The notes under the pieces: model-generated
Database searches by the model: none
What the model saw: the letters and a program-made list of their open reading frames with translations, nothing else
Told to the model about the DNA's origin: nothing
Program-made: the position numbers and the translations under genes
In this document: in pieces, positions 46,564 to 60,008 of the stretch
Layout of the letters: each line of letters begins with the position of its first letter
Numbering within the stretch: position 1 is the first letter of the stretch
NCBI GenBank assembly: GCA_905250115.1
Contig: CAJNOI010000027.1
Location: 401,427 to 465,426 of the forward strand
Source: Adineta steineri
Lineage: Eukaryota > Rotifera > Eurotatoria > Adinetida > Adinetidae
Length of the DNA stretch: 64,000 nt
Reading direction: 5' to 3'

Positions 46564-49224
46564 TTAATTTGTTGCATTTGTATGTGGAGTAACACCAAGT
46601 AATGTAGTCAACGGAGGAATCGTTGGTCCTGATGATTCACTGGGCGTTGGTGTTTTATATTTTGGAAAAGCTAAACCAAAACGTGTTTCAATACCTAAAA
46701 GAACAAATAAATATCATATTTGACGTTTTTTTTAATAATATCAAATAAATTATTCACCTTCAAATGTTGCTTGAGCTAAATGAAATCCGCCAACATGATC
46801 CGAATTAGCAGAAAGTATAATTGATTGACGTGATTTAGCAGAATACTGTTCTTGATCAACATGTTTTGATCCGTCTAATTTTCTACCTTGAAAATCAACA
46901 TTTAAAGCACGTTGAAGAAGTTCATAGGTAAGTAATGTAAAACCAAATTGTGGTGATGAACGTAACATACGTGCACCAGCACCTAAATTTATTAAAATAA
47001 TAGTCAATCAATCTATCTATCTATCTATATGTGATTACCTTTCCAAAAAGCTCTCCATCCTTCTTCAGCATAAATTTTTCTAAAAGCATCAACTAACCCA
47101 TCATATTTCGTTTGTCCTTTTCTTGCTTGTACTTGTAAACGTGTTTTAACAACATCAGCTGGTGTACAAAGACCAGCAGCTGGTATACCAGCAAGAAGAC
47201 CGGATATGAATAAACTTTTTGGATCATTATAGCCATGTTCATCAGCAAATTTCTTTTTGGTATGAGCATAAGCAGGAAAATAGATGCAAGAAAATGGAAT
47301 ATCACGAAGAAAACATGCACGAGCACCTTTATATAAACCACGAAGTCCAAGTTCACGTATGACTTCAGTAGCAGCTGGACGACGAACAGATTGAAGTTCA
47401 CCGGCAACTTGTAAACGAATTTTAACTATTTCTAATGGATTTGTAAATGTAACCTAGTTAATTAGAATATTAATATGTAAAATAAATAATTTAAAGAAAA
47501 AAAGAGTATATTTATACTTGAGATGCTCCGGCACATCCACCAGCTACAACCTCAGCCCAAAGTGGAATAGTTCCATCAGGTAATGTTAATCTATCACGAA
47601 CAAAATCATTCATTGCTAATTTAATAGCTTTTTCAGGTGCAACACCAACCAATTGAGGAATTAATCCTAAAATGATTGATTATCTAATTTTGTTTTTTTG
47701 AGTCATTTCCTTTACCTCGATATAAACCAAAAACACCTTCATGTCGAATAACTTTTTTAAAACAATCTATCGAATTTCGATAAAGACGTTCACCAACAAT
47801 ACTTGTACTTCGTTGATTTTGCATACGAGTTTTTACTTTAAAATATCAGAAAAAAGTTCTTTTTTTTTAAATATACAAAAATCGAATTTACCAAGATCAA
47901 TAGGATAAACAGCTGTAGCACCAACAGCACCAGCAATACTACCTAAATAAATTTTTGTATTTTATAAATATCTATATATATAAATTTTCTTTCATACCAA
48001 GACCAAATCGATAACCACTTTCAAGAACTTTCATTCCAATACTTTGATGTTCAACTTTATAATGTTCATCAACAATTTCTGATCGTAATCGATATGGTAA
48101 TAAATGTTCATTAGCTGATATTGTATCAAAATCATTAAAATCAACATATTCATTTGCAACATCTTTTCCAAAATGACTTTGATGTAATACACGTGTTATA
48201 GCAAATAAAATATCGATTTGTAATGGTGTTGTACGTGGAAAATGTTGTGCTTCTGTTAAAAAATCCTCTTTTGTTATACTTGCTGATTTATATGTATGTG
48301 CTTTTCTTGCACATATAGATAAATAGATCTTTCTCATTGATTCAATATTTGATAATAATTGTAGAAATGCTGTAAAATATGGATATGAAATTTGATTTGG
48401 TAATGCTGTTGATGATGATAATTTAACAATATCATGTAAATTTGTTGATATAAAATCGGATAATTGATATTGTCGTATTTCTTTAAGGATAATTTCGAAA
48501 TTTTTTAATGAAATATAACCAACATTTGTTTTATCAAATTTACGGAATGTTTGAATTGTTTGTTCATCAATAAAATCTAAATGAAAATAATATAATTAAA
48601 ATTTAGAAGAACAAAAAATAGAATTTTTGTTACCTAGTAAAATTTGCGTAAATTCTTTATATGTAATTTGTCTTTGGTGCTTATCACCGAAATGCATGTG
48701 AACAAATTCAGAATCAAAATTAAAAGGAAATTCTTTAAACTGTTTTGTTGCTGATATAATATATCGAAAATCATCAAAAGTAATAAAACCTTGTCCATGA
48801 CGATCAAATAATTGAAAAGCAAGACGATATAAAGAATCCGATGCAGTTAATAATGCTTCAAAATTGATAAATTCAGTTATCGTTATCTCTATTGAAGGAA
48901 AAAAAACAAATGACATTTATAAATAATAAAAAAAACTACATACTTTGATCTTTATTTAAATCAACTAATGATGCAAGAATATTAAGTGTTGTTGGATCAA
49001 TATTATCACCTTTTAAATAACCTAAATAATCTTGTAAAAATTCATTCGGTGTCATATAAAGTTGACCAAGATGTTCATGATGAGCATAACGATTGAAAAC
49101 AGACAATAATTCATCATGATTAGCTGATGAAATCTCTCGTGCTATGGAAATAAATTTTTATGATTTTAATTTTATATTTATTATTATATTTACATTTTAT
49201 ACGATCATCACTATTAGGTGCCAT
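46564..49224 (-). CDS. SLC25A12: Aralar/citrin, Ca2+-regulated mitochondrial aspartate-glutamate carrier
   Basis: Ten exons: 49194-49224, 48944-49141, 48634-48888, 47998-48576, 47892-47942, 47716-47835, 47518-47666, 47039-47453, 46758-46982, 46564-46694. They total 2154 nt, or 717 aa, somewhat longer than the usual 675-695. The N-terminal half has EF-hands, including a canonical loop DLNKDQKITITEF. The C-terminal half is a complete mitochondrial carrier with three repeats bearing Px(D/E)xxK signatures: [22 protein letters not shown] and [11 protein letters not shown]. The family exchanges matrix aspartate for cytosolic glutamate plus H+ across the inner membrane, as part of the malate-aspartate shuttle. 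One gene stands for both vertebrate paralogues (SLC25A12 and SLC25A13), so the symbol is by family. It is divergent from the desaturase, 458 bp apart. The extra C-terminal tail (HTNATN end) is Thr/Pro-rich. Confidence 0.95.
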
Positions 49225-49682
49225 GCTTTGCTAGTGTTGTGTACTGTTTTACACTACACGCAACGAAAACGAAAACAAATTTTTTCAAATGACCTCGCCT
49301 AGTCGCGAGTACGTCTGATTGAAACACTTAACCATATCATTTTCGTTGCATGTCGACACCGCATACCCGTAAGAGATAACTAGCGACCTCTTTTTAATTA
49401 ATTATGCGTCCAAATAAATACTTGTTATTAATTATTATACAATCACTGTTTGAAAAATATGCTTTGTCAAAGTTTATACATATATATGAAAGAAAGAATT
49501 CGGCGCCACTGTCTGATAAATAATATGGCGTGATTCTGTCGACCTAGATAGTCTACGTATGAGTAGTATCTATTGAGTTTAATCAGTAATCATGTGATTT
49601 TGGTCTAGTTGCGTATTTAAATAAATTGGGCGTAATTTTTTTTTTCTTTAGTGTTTAAGATCTACTTCCAACAACATAAAAC
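49225..49682. promoter_or_regulatory. Shared divergent promoter region (aralar / desaturase)
   Basis: 458 bp between two divergent start codons, so it must hold both promoters. It is less AT-rich than most intergenic DNA here, with several TCGCGA-like and GTCGAC words near 49285-49365. No clear TATA box on either strand. Confidence 0.5.
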
Positions 49683-51259
49683 ATGGGAAAAGGTGGACAT
49701 AATACACTTGTTGAAAGTAGTCATGATGAACAAATAGATTCAACATCACCTCATCGATTACCAACATTATCGGAAATAAAAGTAAAAATACCATCACATT
49801 GTTTTCGTCCCACCGTTCGAGAATCGATGACCTATGTTGCTAAAGATATTGTTTATGTTGCATTGACATTTTTTGTAATGTATCAAATTCAAAAAATGTT
49901 TACATATGGTTTCATGTTTTTCCCTGTTTATTGGTATATACAAGGTTTGTCTTGTTTTTTTCTTTATTTACAAAATTTTATTGATCATATTATTTGTTTC
50001 TATTTTTAGGTACACTTTATACATCACTGTTTGTACTTGGACATGATTGTGGACATGGAAGTTTTAGTTTTTATCCATTATTAAACAATATTGTTGGTAA
50101 GAAATATGAGATTATTATGAATAAATAAAAAAATAATTTTAATTCTATCTAGGAACGATCTTACACACTTGGATTTTAGCACCATATTATACATGGAAGG
50201 TATTGTAGAATAAATAATTGACCTATTTTTAAAATATGTATGTTGATTGTTAGGTTACCCATAATAAACATCATAAAAACACGTGTAATATTGATAAAGA
50301 TGAAGTTTTTTATCCTCAACAAGGTGAAGCTCATGAAGATTCGCTTATGGATGATATATTTTTTTGGTTTCCCGGTGTTGGTTGGTTCTATTATTTAATA
50401 AAGGGCTACTCACCAAGAACAGTCAATCATTTTAATCCAGTAAATATATTAATTTTTTTTGTTTGAAATATAAAGAAAAGAAATTCTTTTCTTATTTTTA
50501 ATTAAGTTTGATCCAATGTTTTATAATAAACATTTCTTCGGTGTTTGCTCATCACTCGCTTTATATCTCGGAATGGTAAATTTAAAACAAAATTTATTTT
50601 GTTTTTTGATTTAATTTTACATTTTAGTGTTATTTGATGTTTGTTTATGCCATGACATATGGATTTATTAACTTACTCGCTTATCATCTTATACCGGTGT
50701 TTATCTTTGCATCTTATATGGTCATTATAACTTTGTTACATCATACCGAAATGTAATATATTTTATTTATAATAATAAATTTCTAATATTCTAAGAATTA
50801 ATTATAGTCAGAAGATTTAGATAGCTGTTCGCATCATTATAAGTCTAATAACTGATTTATTTTAGTGACGTACCATGGTATACAGATTCAGAATGGAATA
50901 ATGTAAAAGGACAATTATCAACTGTTGATCGTCACTATGGTCATGCACATTCAATAATACACTCAATTGGTACACATCAGATCCATCATCTTTTTACTAA
51001 AGTACCACATTATCATTTAGGTATGAACTAATATGATTTTTTTTGTTTAAAAAAATGTTCTTGTGTTTTTATAGAAGAAGCAACAGCACATTTTCGCAAA
51101 GCATTTCCTGATTTAGTTCGTTATAATGAAGAGCCAGTCTTATTTGCTTTTGCACGTATGTGCAAGATCTTTCTTAAACAACGTAGCTTTCAAGGTGACT
51201 CAAACGTATTTACATATACAGAAGATGGCAACAATAACAAAAATCACAAAAATTTATAA
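49683..51259 (+). CDS. Methyl-end (omega-x) fatty acid desaturase
   Basis: Eight exons: 49683-49944, 50010-50096, 50153-50199, 50254-50439, 50507-50575, 50628-50752, 50866-51020, 51075-51259. They total 1116 nt, or 371 aa. Three histidine boxes bind the di-iron centre: GHDCGH (about residues 98-103), HNKHH and HQIHH. The form GHDCGHGSF is typical of omega-3/FAD3-like and FAT-1-like enzymes and differs from the AHECGH of many delta-12 enzymes. No N-terminal cytochrome b5 domain is present, which separates it from front-end desaturases. It should insert a double bond near the methyl end of an acyl chain at the ER, using cytochrome b5. Position (delta-12 or omega-3) cannot be fixed by eye. Animal omega-x desaturases are known in rotifers, molluscs and corals, with suspected ancient gene transfer. 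The short 3' flank leads directly to ferroportin. Confidence 0.92.
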
Positions 51260-51439
51260 TAGATAATGAAAATGAACGCAATTTCTTCATCGTACAAGTG
51301 ATGATACAACAATTTAATAGTTTTTCTTTTCTATCAATGTTGAAATTATAGATTTTTGTCGCTACCATTTCCCCTTTTAAAAATAGAGGATTCATCTTTT
51401 TATTATGATTAGATTGTCCTTTGAAAAAGAACAAAGTTA

Positions 51440-51445
51440 AATAAA
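51440..51445 (+). terminator. Poly(A) signal of the desaturase gene
   Basis: AATAAA 181 bp past the desaturase stop and about 150 bp before the ferroportin start on the same strand. Confidence 0.45.
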
Positions 51446-51593
51446 CATACAACATAACATGCACTTTTTTTTTGGTCATATCTTATCACTAAAGACCACG
51501 AACTCGTTTATCAGAGTTTGTTTTCATATTTACTACCATTAACTACTAAATATCTTATTTTATTAAACGTAATTGTACGCGTTGTAGAGTATA

Positions 51594-53741
51594 ATGACAG
51601 ATTCTGAGTTAAATGAACCGCCAACAAATGTCGAAATAATTGATAAACCAAAATCAAAATATGGTAGTAAAATAAATTAATCGTTTCATTTACATATATC
51701 TATATATAAATCATTTATAGACGATACAAAAATCTATCTTTACATTGCAATGACTCTATCATCTTGGGTAGGTATAATTGCTATTGTGTTGTGCATGTAA
51801 AATGCTTCATATATATATATATATATCTTAATAATAAGAGAAATATTATTGTATAGGGAGATCGTATGTGGAATTTTGCTATTGGTATTTATTTTATTTC
51901 TTTAAACCCAACTAATCTGCAAGGTGTAGCTATAAATGGTATTGCACTTAACGTAGTTGTTATTTTATTTGCTACTGCTATTGGAAATTGGATTGATCGT
52001 AATCCTCGTCTATCATGTAAATTGTTTTTCTTTTCTATCGAATTATTTAAGACATTTTCTTATATAGCTCTTCGAAAAATATTATTTTTTCAAAATTTAT
52101 CTGTTGCTTCAATGGCAGTTTTAGTTGTATATGCTTTATACAATCAATCTACTATTCCAGCAAATTGGATGATTATAATTCAAGGTTAATTTTATCTAAT
52201 CATTTGTTGTTGTTTTTTGTCTATTCTATAATCTTGGATTTTATTAGGATTTTTAATTGGTATTGGTATGATAGCACAATTATCGAGTGTTGCATGTAAA
52301 GTATCAATATCAAGAGATTGGATTGTTGCATTATATGGTTCTGATCGACAAAATTTAGCTAGTAGATTCTCGTTTATTCTTATTCTATTTTGTTTTTTTA
52401 AACTATTGTCAATTAGAATAGATACGAATGCTACACTTCGTCGAATTGATCTACTTAGTGGTGTATTAGCACCTATTTTAACAGGTGCTGTTATGGCATT
52501 TACATCTCGATGGATAAGTGCTGTACTAATTGCTGGTTGGAATGTTGTTTCACTTGGTTTTGAACTCTTCTTATATACACGAGTCTATCATTCAGCTATC
52601 GATGTATTATCTCATAAAACTTCCAGTGAAAGTAAATGAATAGGATTATAATAAAAATATTTATTATATTATTATTATTTAGAATCAACCGAATCCAAGA
52701 AAAACGAAGGAATATCGAAGTATACATTTTATTACATAAATAAAAAGATTTATTTTATTGTATAACCTTTATTTTAATCAGGTTTTGTCCATCGTTTCAA
52801 GGCCTAAAAACATATACATCTTTATCAGTTTGTTTACCGGGACTTTCACTTGCATTACTTTATATGACTGTTTTAAGTTTTGATTCTGTAACACGAGGTA
52901 AAGATTGAATCGAAATTTAAAAGATGTTTTTTTTCTTATATAAATTCTCATATTTAGCTTATGTAATTGAACAAGGTTTATCAGAAGTTCTTTTGGGTTT
53001 ATTGAATGCATTAGGATCAATTGTTGGCATTATTGGTACATTTATTTATCCAATTTTTGTTAAACGTACAGGTCTTGTACGTACAGGTGTTATTGGTTTT
53101 TGGTCAGAATTTTCGATGTTAATTCTTTGTTTATTATCTCTATTTGTTCATGGTACATCATTTACACCATTTAAACGATTTACAATTGGTTCCTGTCATT
53201 TATATGAAATGTCTAATAAAGATAGTACAATAAATATAAAACCATTTGAATGTTCAAATTCGAAATTTTCCGTTCTTTTACTTGTCATTGGTATTACACT
53301 CAATCGATTTGGTAAATTTTCATTTAGATCAAAATTTTGATTTTTTTTATTCATCGATATTTATTATTAGGATTATGGATTGCAGATTTAACTGTGACTC
53401 AGTTACAACAAGAACGTGTTCCAGAAAATATTCGTGGTCGTATAGGCGGTACTCAACATTCACTTAATCAATTTTTCGATATGCTTCGTTATACACTTAT
53501 TATTCTTTTACCACGAATGTCACAATTTGGTTATCATATTTGTTCATCTGTTTTATCTGTATTTCTAGCATCATTTATCTATACAATATGGTCATGTTCA
53601 TCTGCATCCCAACTTGTTCCGCCAGCTACTGATATTGAAATGAGTGAAACAAATGCTAATTCAGTCCAACAACGTGAAGCTGATCAAATTGAAATGATAG
53701 ATCCTGTTGATAATAATAGTGATAATAAAAATGACAGTTAA
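51594..53741 (+). CDS. SLC40A1: Ferroportin, iron exporter
   Basis: Ten exons: 51594-51663, 51721-51767, 51857-52016, 52068-52184, 52248-52361, 52422-52631, 52683-52719, 52782-52897, 52958-53311, 53371-53741. They total 1596 nt, or 531 aa. Ferroportin landmarks: SSWGDRMWNFA in helix 1, RDWIVALYGSDR, NTNATLRRIDLLS, and a hydrophobic multi-helix MFS-like fold. The family exports Fe2+ across the plasma membrane. The segment around human Cys326 (FDCITT) reads FDSVTR here, so the hepcidin-binding cysteine is replaced, as expected for an animal without hepcidin. Introns 3 (51 bp) and 5 (60 bp) are readable in frame, so some coding lines run through them; the spliced sequences match the family better. 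The C-terminal tail is acidic and Asn-rich. Confidence 0.95.
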
Positions 53742-53886
53742 TTTTTACTAATAATTTTTGTTTTTTTTATATTTTGGTATTTAATGTTTTAAATGAACTG
53801 TATTTTGTATTTCATATATTATTTTCCATGTCTATGAATATTTTGCTTTTATTGATATCTCCATTTATTCTATACTAAATAACTTT

Positions 53887-53892
53887 AATAAA
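53887..53892 (+). terminator. Poly(A) signal of ferroportin
   Basis: AATAAA about 145 bp after the ferroportin stop. Confidence 0.45.
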
Positions 53893-54031
53893 CATTATAT
53901 AACATTTTTCATATAAAAACATTTCATTTAATTCTTCATAATCATTCATAGTTACAACAGATAAATTCTTGTATAGAATATCCTACCAAGATAAAACTCT
54001 TTCCATAACTAATATCGTTATCACGAGATGC

Positions 54032-54370
54032 CAGAGCTGAGCAAGTACGGATCTTCTCGAGTACACGAGTACGAGTATCAGCAAAATCGTACTCGAGTAC
54101 GAGTATCAGCAAAATCGTACTCGAGTACGAGTACAAGAAAACCGTACTCGAGTACGAGCACAAGTACTATTGTACTGAGGGTGATTAAGAGTTTCTGTCA
54201 TAGTTGATAAGGAAAAAAATCTAGATTTAAACGGTTGAAACGAAAAGACGTTATGAATTCATGTCATCAATGCAGCACATAATTACATAATAATTTTTTA
54301 TGAGACATAATCAAGAACTCCAAAATCATATCCTCGAGTACGTGTACTTCAAGTACTTTGCCCAGCTCTG
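54032..54370. mobile_element. hAT-type MITE with 8-bp target duplication
   Basis: 339 bp. Terminal inverted repeats are CAGAGCTGAGCAAGTAC on the left and, reading inward from the right end, CAGAGCTGGGCAAAGTAC. This start is typical of hAT elements. The flanks are a perfect 8-bp direct repeat CGAGATGC (54024-54031 and 54371-54378), the length hAT transposases produce. No transposase is encoded. The left interior holds a 28-bp tandem repeat built on a palindrome. Confidence 0.88.
54066..54168. repeat. 28-bp tandem repeat with palindromic core inside the MITE
   Basis: About 3.7 units. Each unit carries the 14-bp palindrome CGTACTCGAGTACG plus a spacer like AGTATCAGCAAAAT. The later units are degenerate. 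Confidence 0.85.
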
Positions 54371-54599
54371 CGAGATGCCAATCACAATCAATATTAACGA
54401 TCACATGCATACATTCTTGACAAATCTCTTATATATATATATATTACTGTTTGATCTGATACATCTTGTAGTTGAATCTAACTGAATGATTTATTTAAAA
54501 TTTTCACGATTATTATTTCTTGTTGATATTCAAATTTATATGCGAAAAATAATTGACAATTACTGCTGAGAAATGAAAATCATTGGACATATTAATTCA

Positions 54600-55320
54600 C
54601 ATTGAATGACACCGACAGCAACAGTCGGTGCGCATCGACAGGTTCAATGTCATTGATCAGTGATGAATTGATACCATTGGCATCACTGAGACTTGGAGCG
54701 CACTGACTTCACTGACATGTTGATGTGGATTTCCATTGATTGTAATTCATAACCAGAGTGTCATCCCATTTTCTAGATAAAATATTTAGATGAGAGATTA
54801 GATCAGCGGAATAGATTATCAAATGTATTTCTGACAAGTGACTATTAAATGTTAAATTACATTTGAGAAAGAGTGACATATTAATTTTCATACTATCTGT
54901 TATGTCTGTCTCTAATATATATTTTATTTTATTTACCTCGATCTTTGAAAGATGCATTTACTTTTATTTTCTCAAAAATATCTTTCTAGAATAATCACTT
55001 ATGTATGTGCTTTTTTTGTCGAAGATATTCACTTACATCACTTAATTCTCTAGTTCTTCATATTTCTTAAAAACAACTATTAATGGTCATGAAAAAACAC
55101 ATGTATCAAGGTTATAATCGATCTTTGTTTATTTTAAGCACATATGCTGAAGTATCATGTAACAATCAACTATGAGATGTCAGTGTGCCCTAGATTTCAG
55201 TGACATCAACGGTATCAGTGCATTACTGATCAATGATACAAAGGTCGTCAGTGTTTCAGTGACATAGTTGACGAACGTATCGATTTTCTTACTGTTGTCA
55301 TTGATACCGCTCATCGCCAA
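54600..55320. mobile_element. Old inverted-repeat (foldback/MITE-like) element
   Basis: Two arms in opposite orientation: 54643-54707 against 55179-55243 match at 47 of 65 positions without gaps, with weaker similarity continuing outward (AATGACA..CAACAGT words near 54606 and 55290). The interior is AT-rich and lacks coding potential. The left arm also has a hairpin CACCGAC / GTCGGTG (54610-54630). I cannot place exact ends or a target duplication. The 28 percent divergence of the arms suggests an old copy. Confidence 0.55.
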
Positions 55321-55726
55321 TTTATATAAAATCAATTATTTTTTTTTCTCATTTTGAATTTTATTAATTAATCATCGAAATACAATTTTAATATCATCAT
55401 TCAACTAATTAAACATACACAACAGATTTCTATCATGACATTTATAATATTCTATTATTAAACATAAAATAATAAAACATATCCACCAGGGATAAACAGA
55501 ACGAATATTAAACAAACATATTATATAACTCAATTCAATAGCATACTAGAAATCCACCTGGGATTTCAAACATATTACATATTAACACAACAAAAAAAAG
55601 AGAAGCATTGAACATATATATATTAACTAACAAACATACTTAATATAAACTTGCAAACTTAAATTTAATTTGATATATTTTCAACTTAAAAAAAACTCAA
55701 ATAGAAAATAAATAAACTTATAAATT
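55321..55726. other. Intergenic, nothing recognised
   Basis: AT-rich 3' flank of the Speedy gene. Confidence 0.4.
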
Positions 55727-55802
55727 TCAACAATCTTCATCATTTGCTGTATCCATCGAAATATTATCTGGAACTGATTGTCCATTTAAAGTATCCATCG
55801 AA
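55727..55802 (-). other. Alternative last exon of the Speedy/RINGO gene
   Basis: An acceptor (TTTATTTAG) precedes 76 nt that continue exon 56190-56350 in the correct phase and end with TGA. It encodes NSMDTLNGQSVPD...ANDEDC, acidic like the alternative exon 55992-56079. Both exons share the same incoming phase, so only one can be the end of a given transcript. Confidence 0.5.
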
Positions 55803-55991
55803 CTAAATAAAGAAAGAAAAAAATCTAATTATTAGTTTTCTCTAAATTTATATTAATTCAAAATATCTTCTTGGTTTTGTTTTTTCTTCTTAAATAAATA
55901 ACAAATGAAATATACAGTTCCTAGATTTCACACATACAAACAAAAATAAAGAATATTTTCCTTTGAAATGACAAAAAAAAAAGAAAACAAT

Positions 55992-57229
55992 TTAATCTAA
56001 TATAATTATCTCGTCGATTTCATTATCACTTGTCCAAGAAAAATTAGTTTGATTTATATCATCGACAATCATGATTGACCTGTAGAAATGGTGAGGAATA
56101 TTATACAAAAAAAAAGATACAATCCAACATCTTTTCTTCCAGATTAAAATACTAACGAATGTCTTAATACTCGAAATAATAAAACTTACTTTGTTTCATC
56201 AACAGTTGATATTGACAAAGAAGATGAACAACTAGTTTCATTATTTATTGTATCAGTTTTTTGTCGTCGATTTAATTTAGCCATTTTTTTATGATAATCA
56301 GTCGATCGTTCTCTTTGCCAAAGCCAATGATTTGGTTGAATAAGCATAATCTATTATCACATATATTTTGTTATATATATATATAAGAATTTAAATAAAT
56401 CTCTTTACTTCATCACATTCATCTTTAGTAACTCGAGCTCGAAAGCCTATACGAGTCCATAAATCATTTTTTTTGGTTAAAAATCTTTTAAAATCATTTT
56501 TTAAATCAACTGATGGACGACCATCATTTGTTTGAAGTGCCCATGGTAATAATCCATATTTAGCTGTAAGATCTTCTTCAACAGAATCATGAGCTAACCA
56601 TCTAGAAATAAATATTATATAAAAATGTGTTTTTTTTTCTCGTCATATTCATACAATGCTAAATAAAACGAATCTTTTGTATAATAATGTTCACGTAATT
56701 TAGCTCGCCAAAAATAAATTAATGTCATTGCTAATAAATACTAAAATTATCAAAGAAAAATGAATTGATCTCAATATGAAATAAATGTTTTTTTTACTTT
56801 ATCAGCATGTCGAAAATGTTTGTCATGTTTAAGAAAATCAGATATGGATGAATTATCTATAAAATAGATATTGAAAAACGAAATATATTTTTATATGAGA
56901 TAAATACCAATTAAATGAAGAAATAAAGAAACACAACGACGTAATTTAAGTATTGAATTTTGATGAAGATTTTCTTTATAATTTAATTGTATTTGATGAT
57001 CAATCATGGGCATTGATGGTACTAATGCAAATGTATTTGAACATTCTTGATTTTGTTGACAATAATTATAGAATGGATGAGCAATAGTTGTTATTGTCAT
57101 TGGTGCATAATGATAATGATAATGATAGTGATAATGATGATGTGGTGGTTTTATTTCATTGAGATTTGTTGTAGTTGACAGAGGTTGACGAGATACAGAA
57201 GATGATGATAAACAATTGTTGAAAGACAT
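55992..57229 (-). CDS. SPDYA: Speedy/RINGO cyclin-dependent kinase activator
   Basis: Six exons: 56908-57229, 56798-56856, 56655-56740, 56409-56601, 56190-56350, 55992-56079. They total 909 nt, or 302 aa. The central Spy1 box is clear: DKYLLAMTLIYFWRAKLRE, WLAHDSVEEDL, LLPWAL, LWTRIGFRARV and NHWLWQRER, in the same order and spacing as vertebrate Speedy A. The family binds and activates CDK1/CDK2 without a cyclin, chiefly in meiosis and at G1/S. The N-terminal 100 residues are Ser/Thr- and His/Tyr-rich with an HYHYHYHYHY run, not conserved in the family. The acidic C-terminus ends EIDEIIILD, with another last exon at 55727-55802. The symbol is by family; animals may have several Speedy genes. 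Confidence 0.9.
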
Positions 57230-58645
57230 TGATTATATTGTAATAAAAATGATATTCTGAAATAAGAGACATTTTCCAGATAGGATGAAAAAGTATAGCT
57301 TATTAACTCAGTATTCATATCCTTTTACAATTCAAAAGATTATAAGAATTTTTGAAGTTGTCTTTCAATTGATATAGATTCACAATGCTCAAATTGTTCA
57401 TATAATTATTTGAACTTGAAAGAGAATTGTTTATGAAGTTTGAGAATTAGTGAATTCAACTGGAAATTTTTCATTTCGAACAGCAATCAATGTAAATCAT
57501 TTTTAGCATATTTTTCAATACAAATAATTCTTGATAAAATCAAGTTTTGTAATCATTTAATTTTAATGAGCTGCAATCACTTTTTTTATTTATATTCGAT
57601 GTTTTAATCCTATGTAATTTTATATGTATGCTTTTTTTGTGTGATCATGTTCATCCTTATATCAATTATATTAACTGTTCATATTTATATCCATGAAATA
57701 TAAATTTCATTTTCTATTTCAAAAGTACATCATATTCAATTCGTTCTGCACGTATTTATCTTCAATTGATTAATCGCCGATCTCTTTGTATTCTCATTTG
57801 ATTATTAATCTATGTCCAGTTTTGACATCGTTTCATTATTCATATTGTAACTATAATGATTCTCTTTTTATAAATTTATCATCACATTCGAAACAGTCTC
57901 ACCTATGACATTTAGAAAAATCTATTATTATCATTATTCATTGTTAAAAATACTTGAGAAAAAAAACACAAATACTACTTGAATCCCTTTTTGTTTTTAT
58001 TCTTCTCAAATAGAAGTCACACACACACGCACACACACAAAAAGGAAAAAAATGGCTGACAATAAGTTGTTCTAATAAAGAAGAAAGAAAAAAAGAGAAA
58101 AAAAAAATTTAATTGACGTATAAACATTCATCTTTCGTTGGTTATATTGTCTAGCCATATAGATCGACATCATCAAACATATTAGAAATCATACATATAT
58201 GGTCCAGAGAAGAAGAAAAAAAGATAATAAACCGACCGATTATGTTGTCGAATGCACACGAACAGAGAGTGTCTTTCATTTATGTTGAAATAGAAGAAGA
58301 AGAGGAGAGAGAAGAAGAAGAAGAAGAAGAAAAAAAACCAAACAACTGACAAAGACGACAATAATAACAACAACAAAAAGAGAAAGAAAAATGAAATATA
58401 TATATATGAATGAATGATAGTTCTAGTAAATATATGAATATATAAAGAAGAAAAAAAAGTACGTGCGCGTACAAAATGGTGATATTAATTATGTACAAAA
58501 GACGAATGATGTCTACGTTGCTGATTTAGTTAAATAAGACTATGCAACCGGAAAGGAAAAAATATAAGCGAAGGGGTTTGAAAAAAGCAGAAAGATAGTG
58601 TCTTCATTTAAATTTAATATATAAAAATGTTTCGTTGCACAGGTT
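57230..58645. other. Intergenic, Speedy 5' flank and PP1 3' flank
   Basis: No gene seen. It contains poly-purine and GAA-rich microsatellite sequence and a CA-rich patch near 58020-58040. Confidence 0.4.
58291..58337. repeat. (GAA)n purine-rich microsatellite
   Basis: An imperfect run of GAA and GAG triplets followed by poly-A. ORFs on the opposite strand (Ser/Phe runs) are shadows of it. Confidence 0.85.
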
Positions 58646-60008
<1,363 letters not shown>

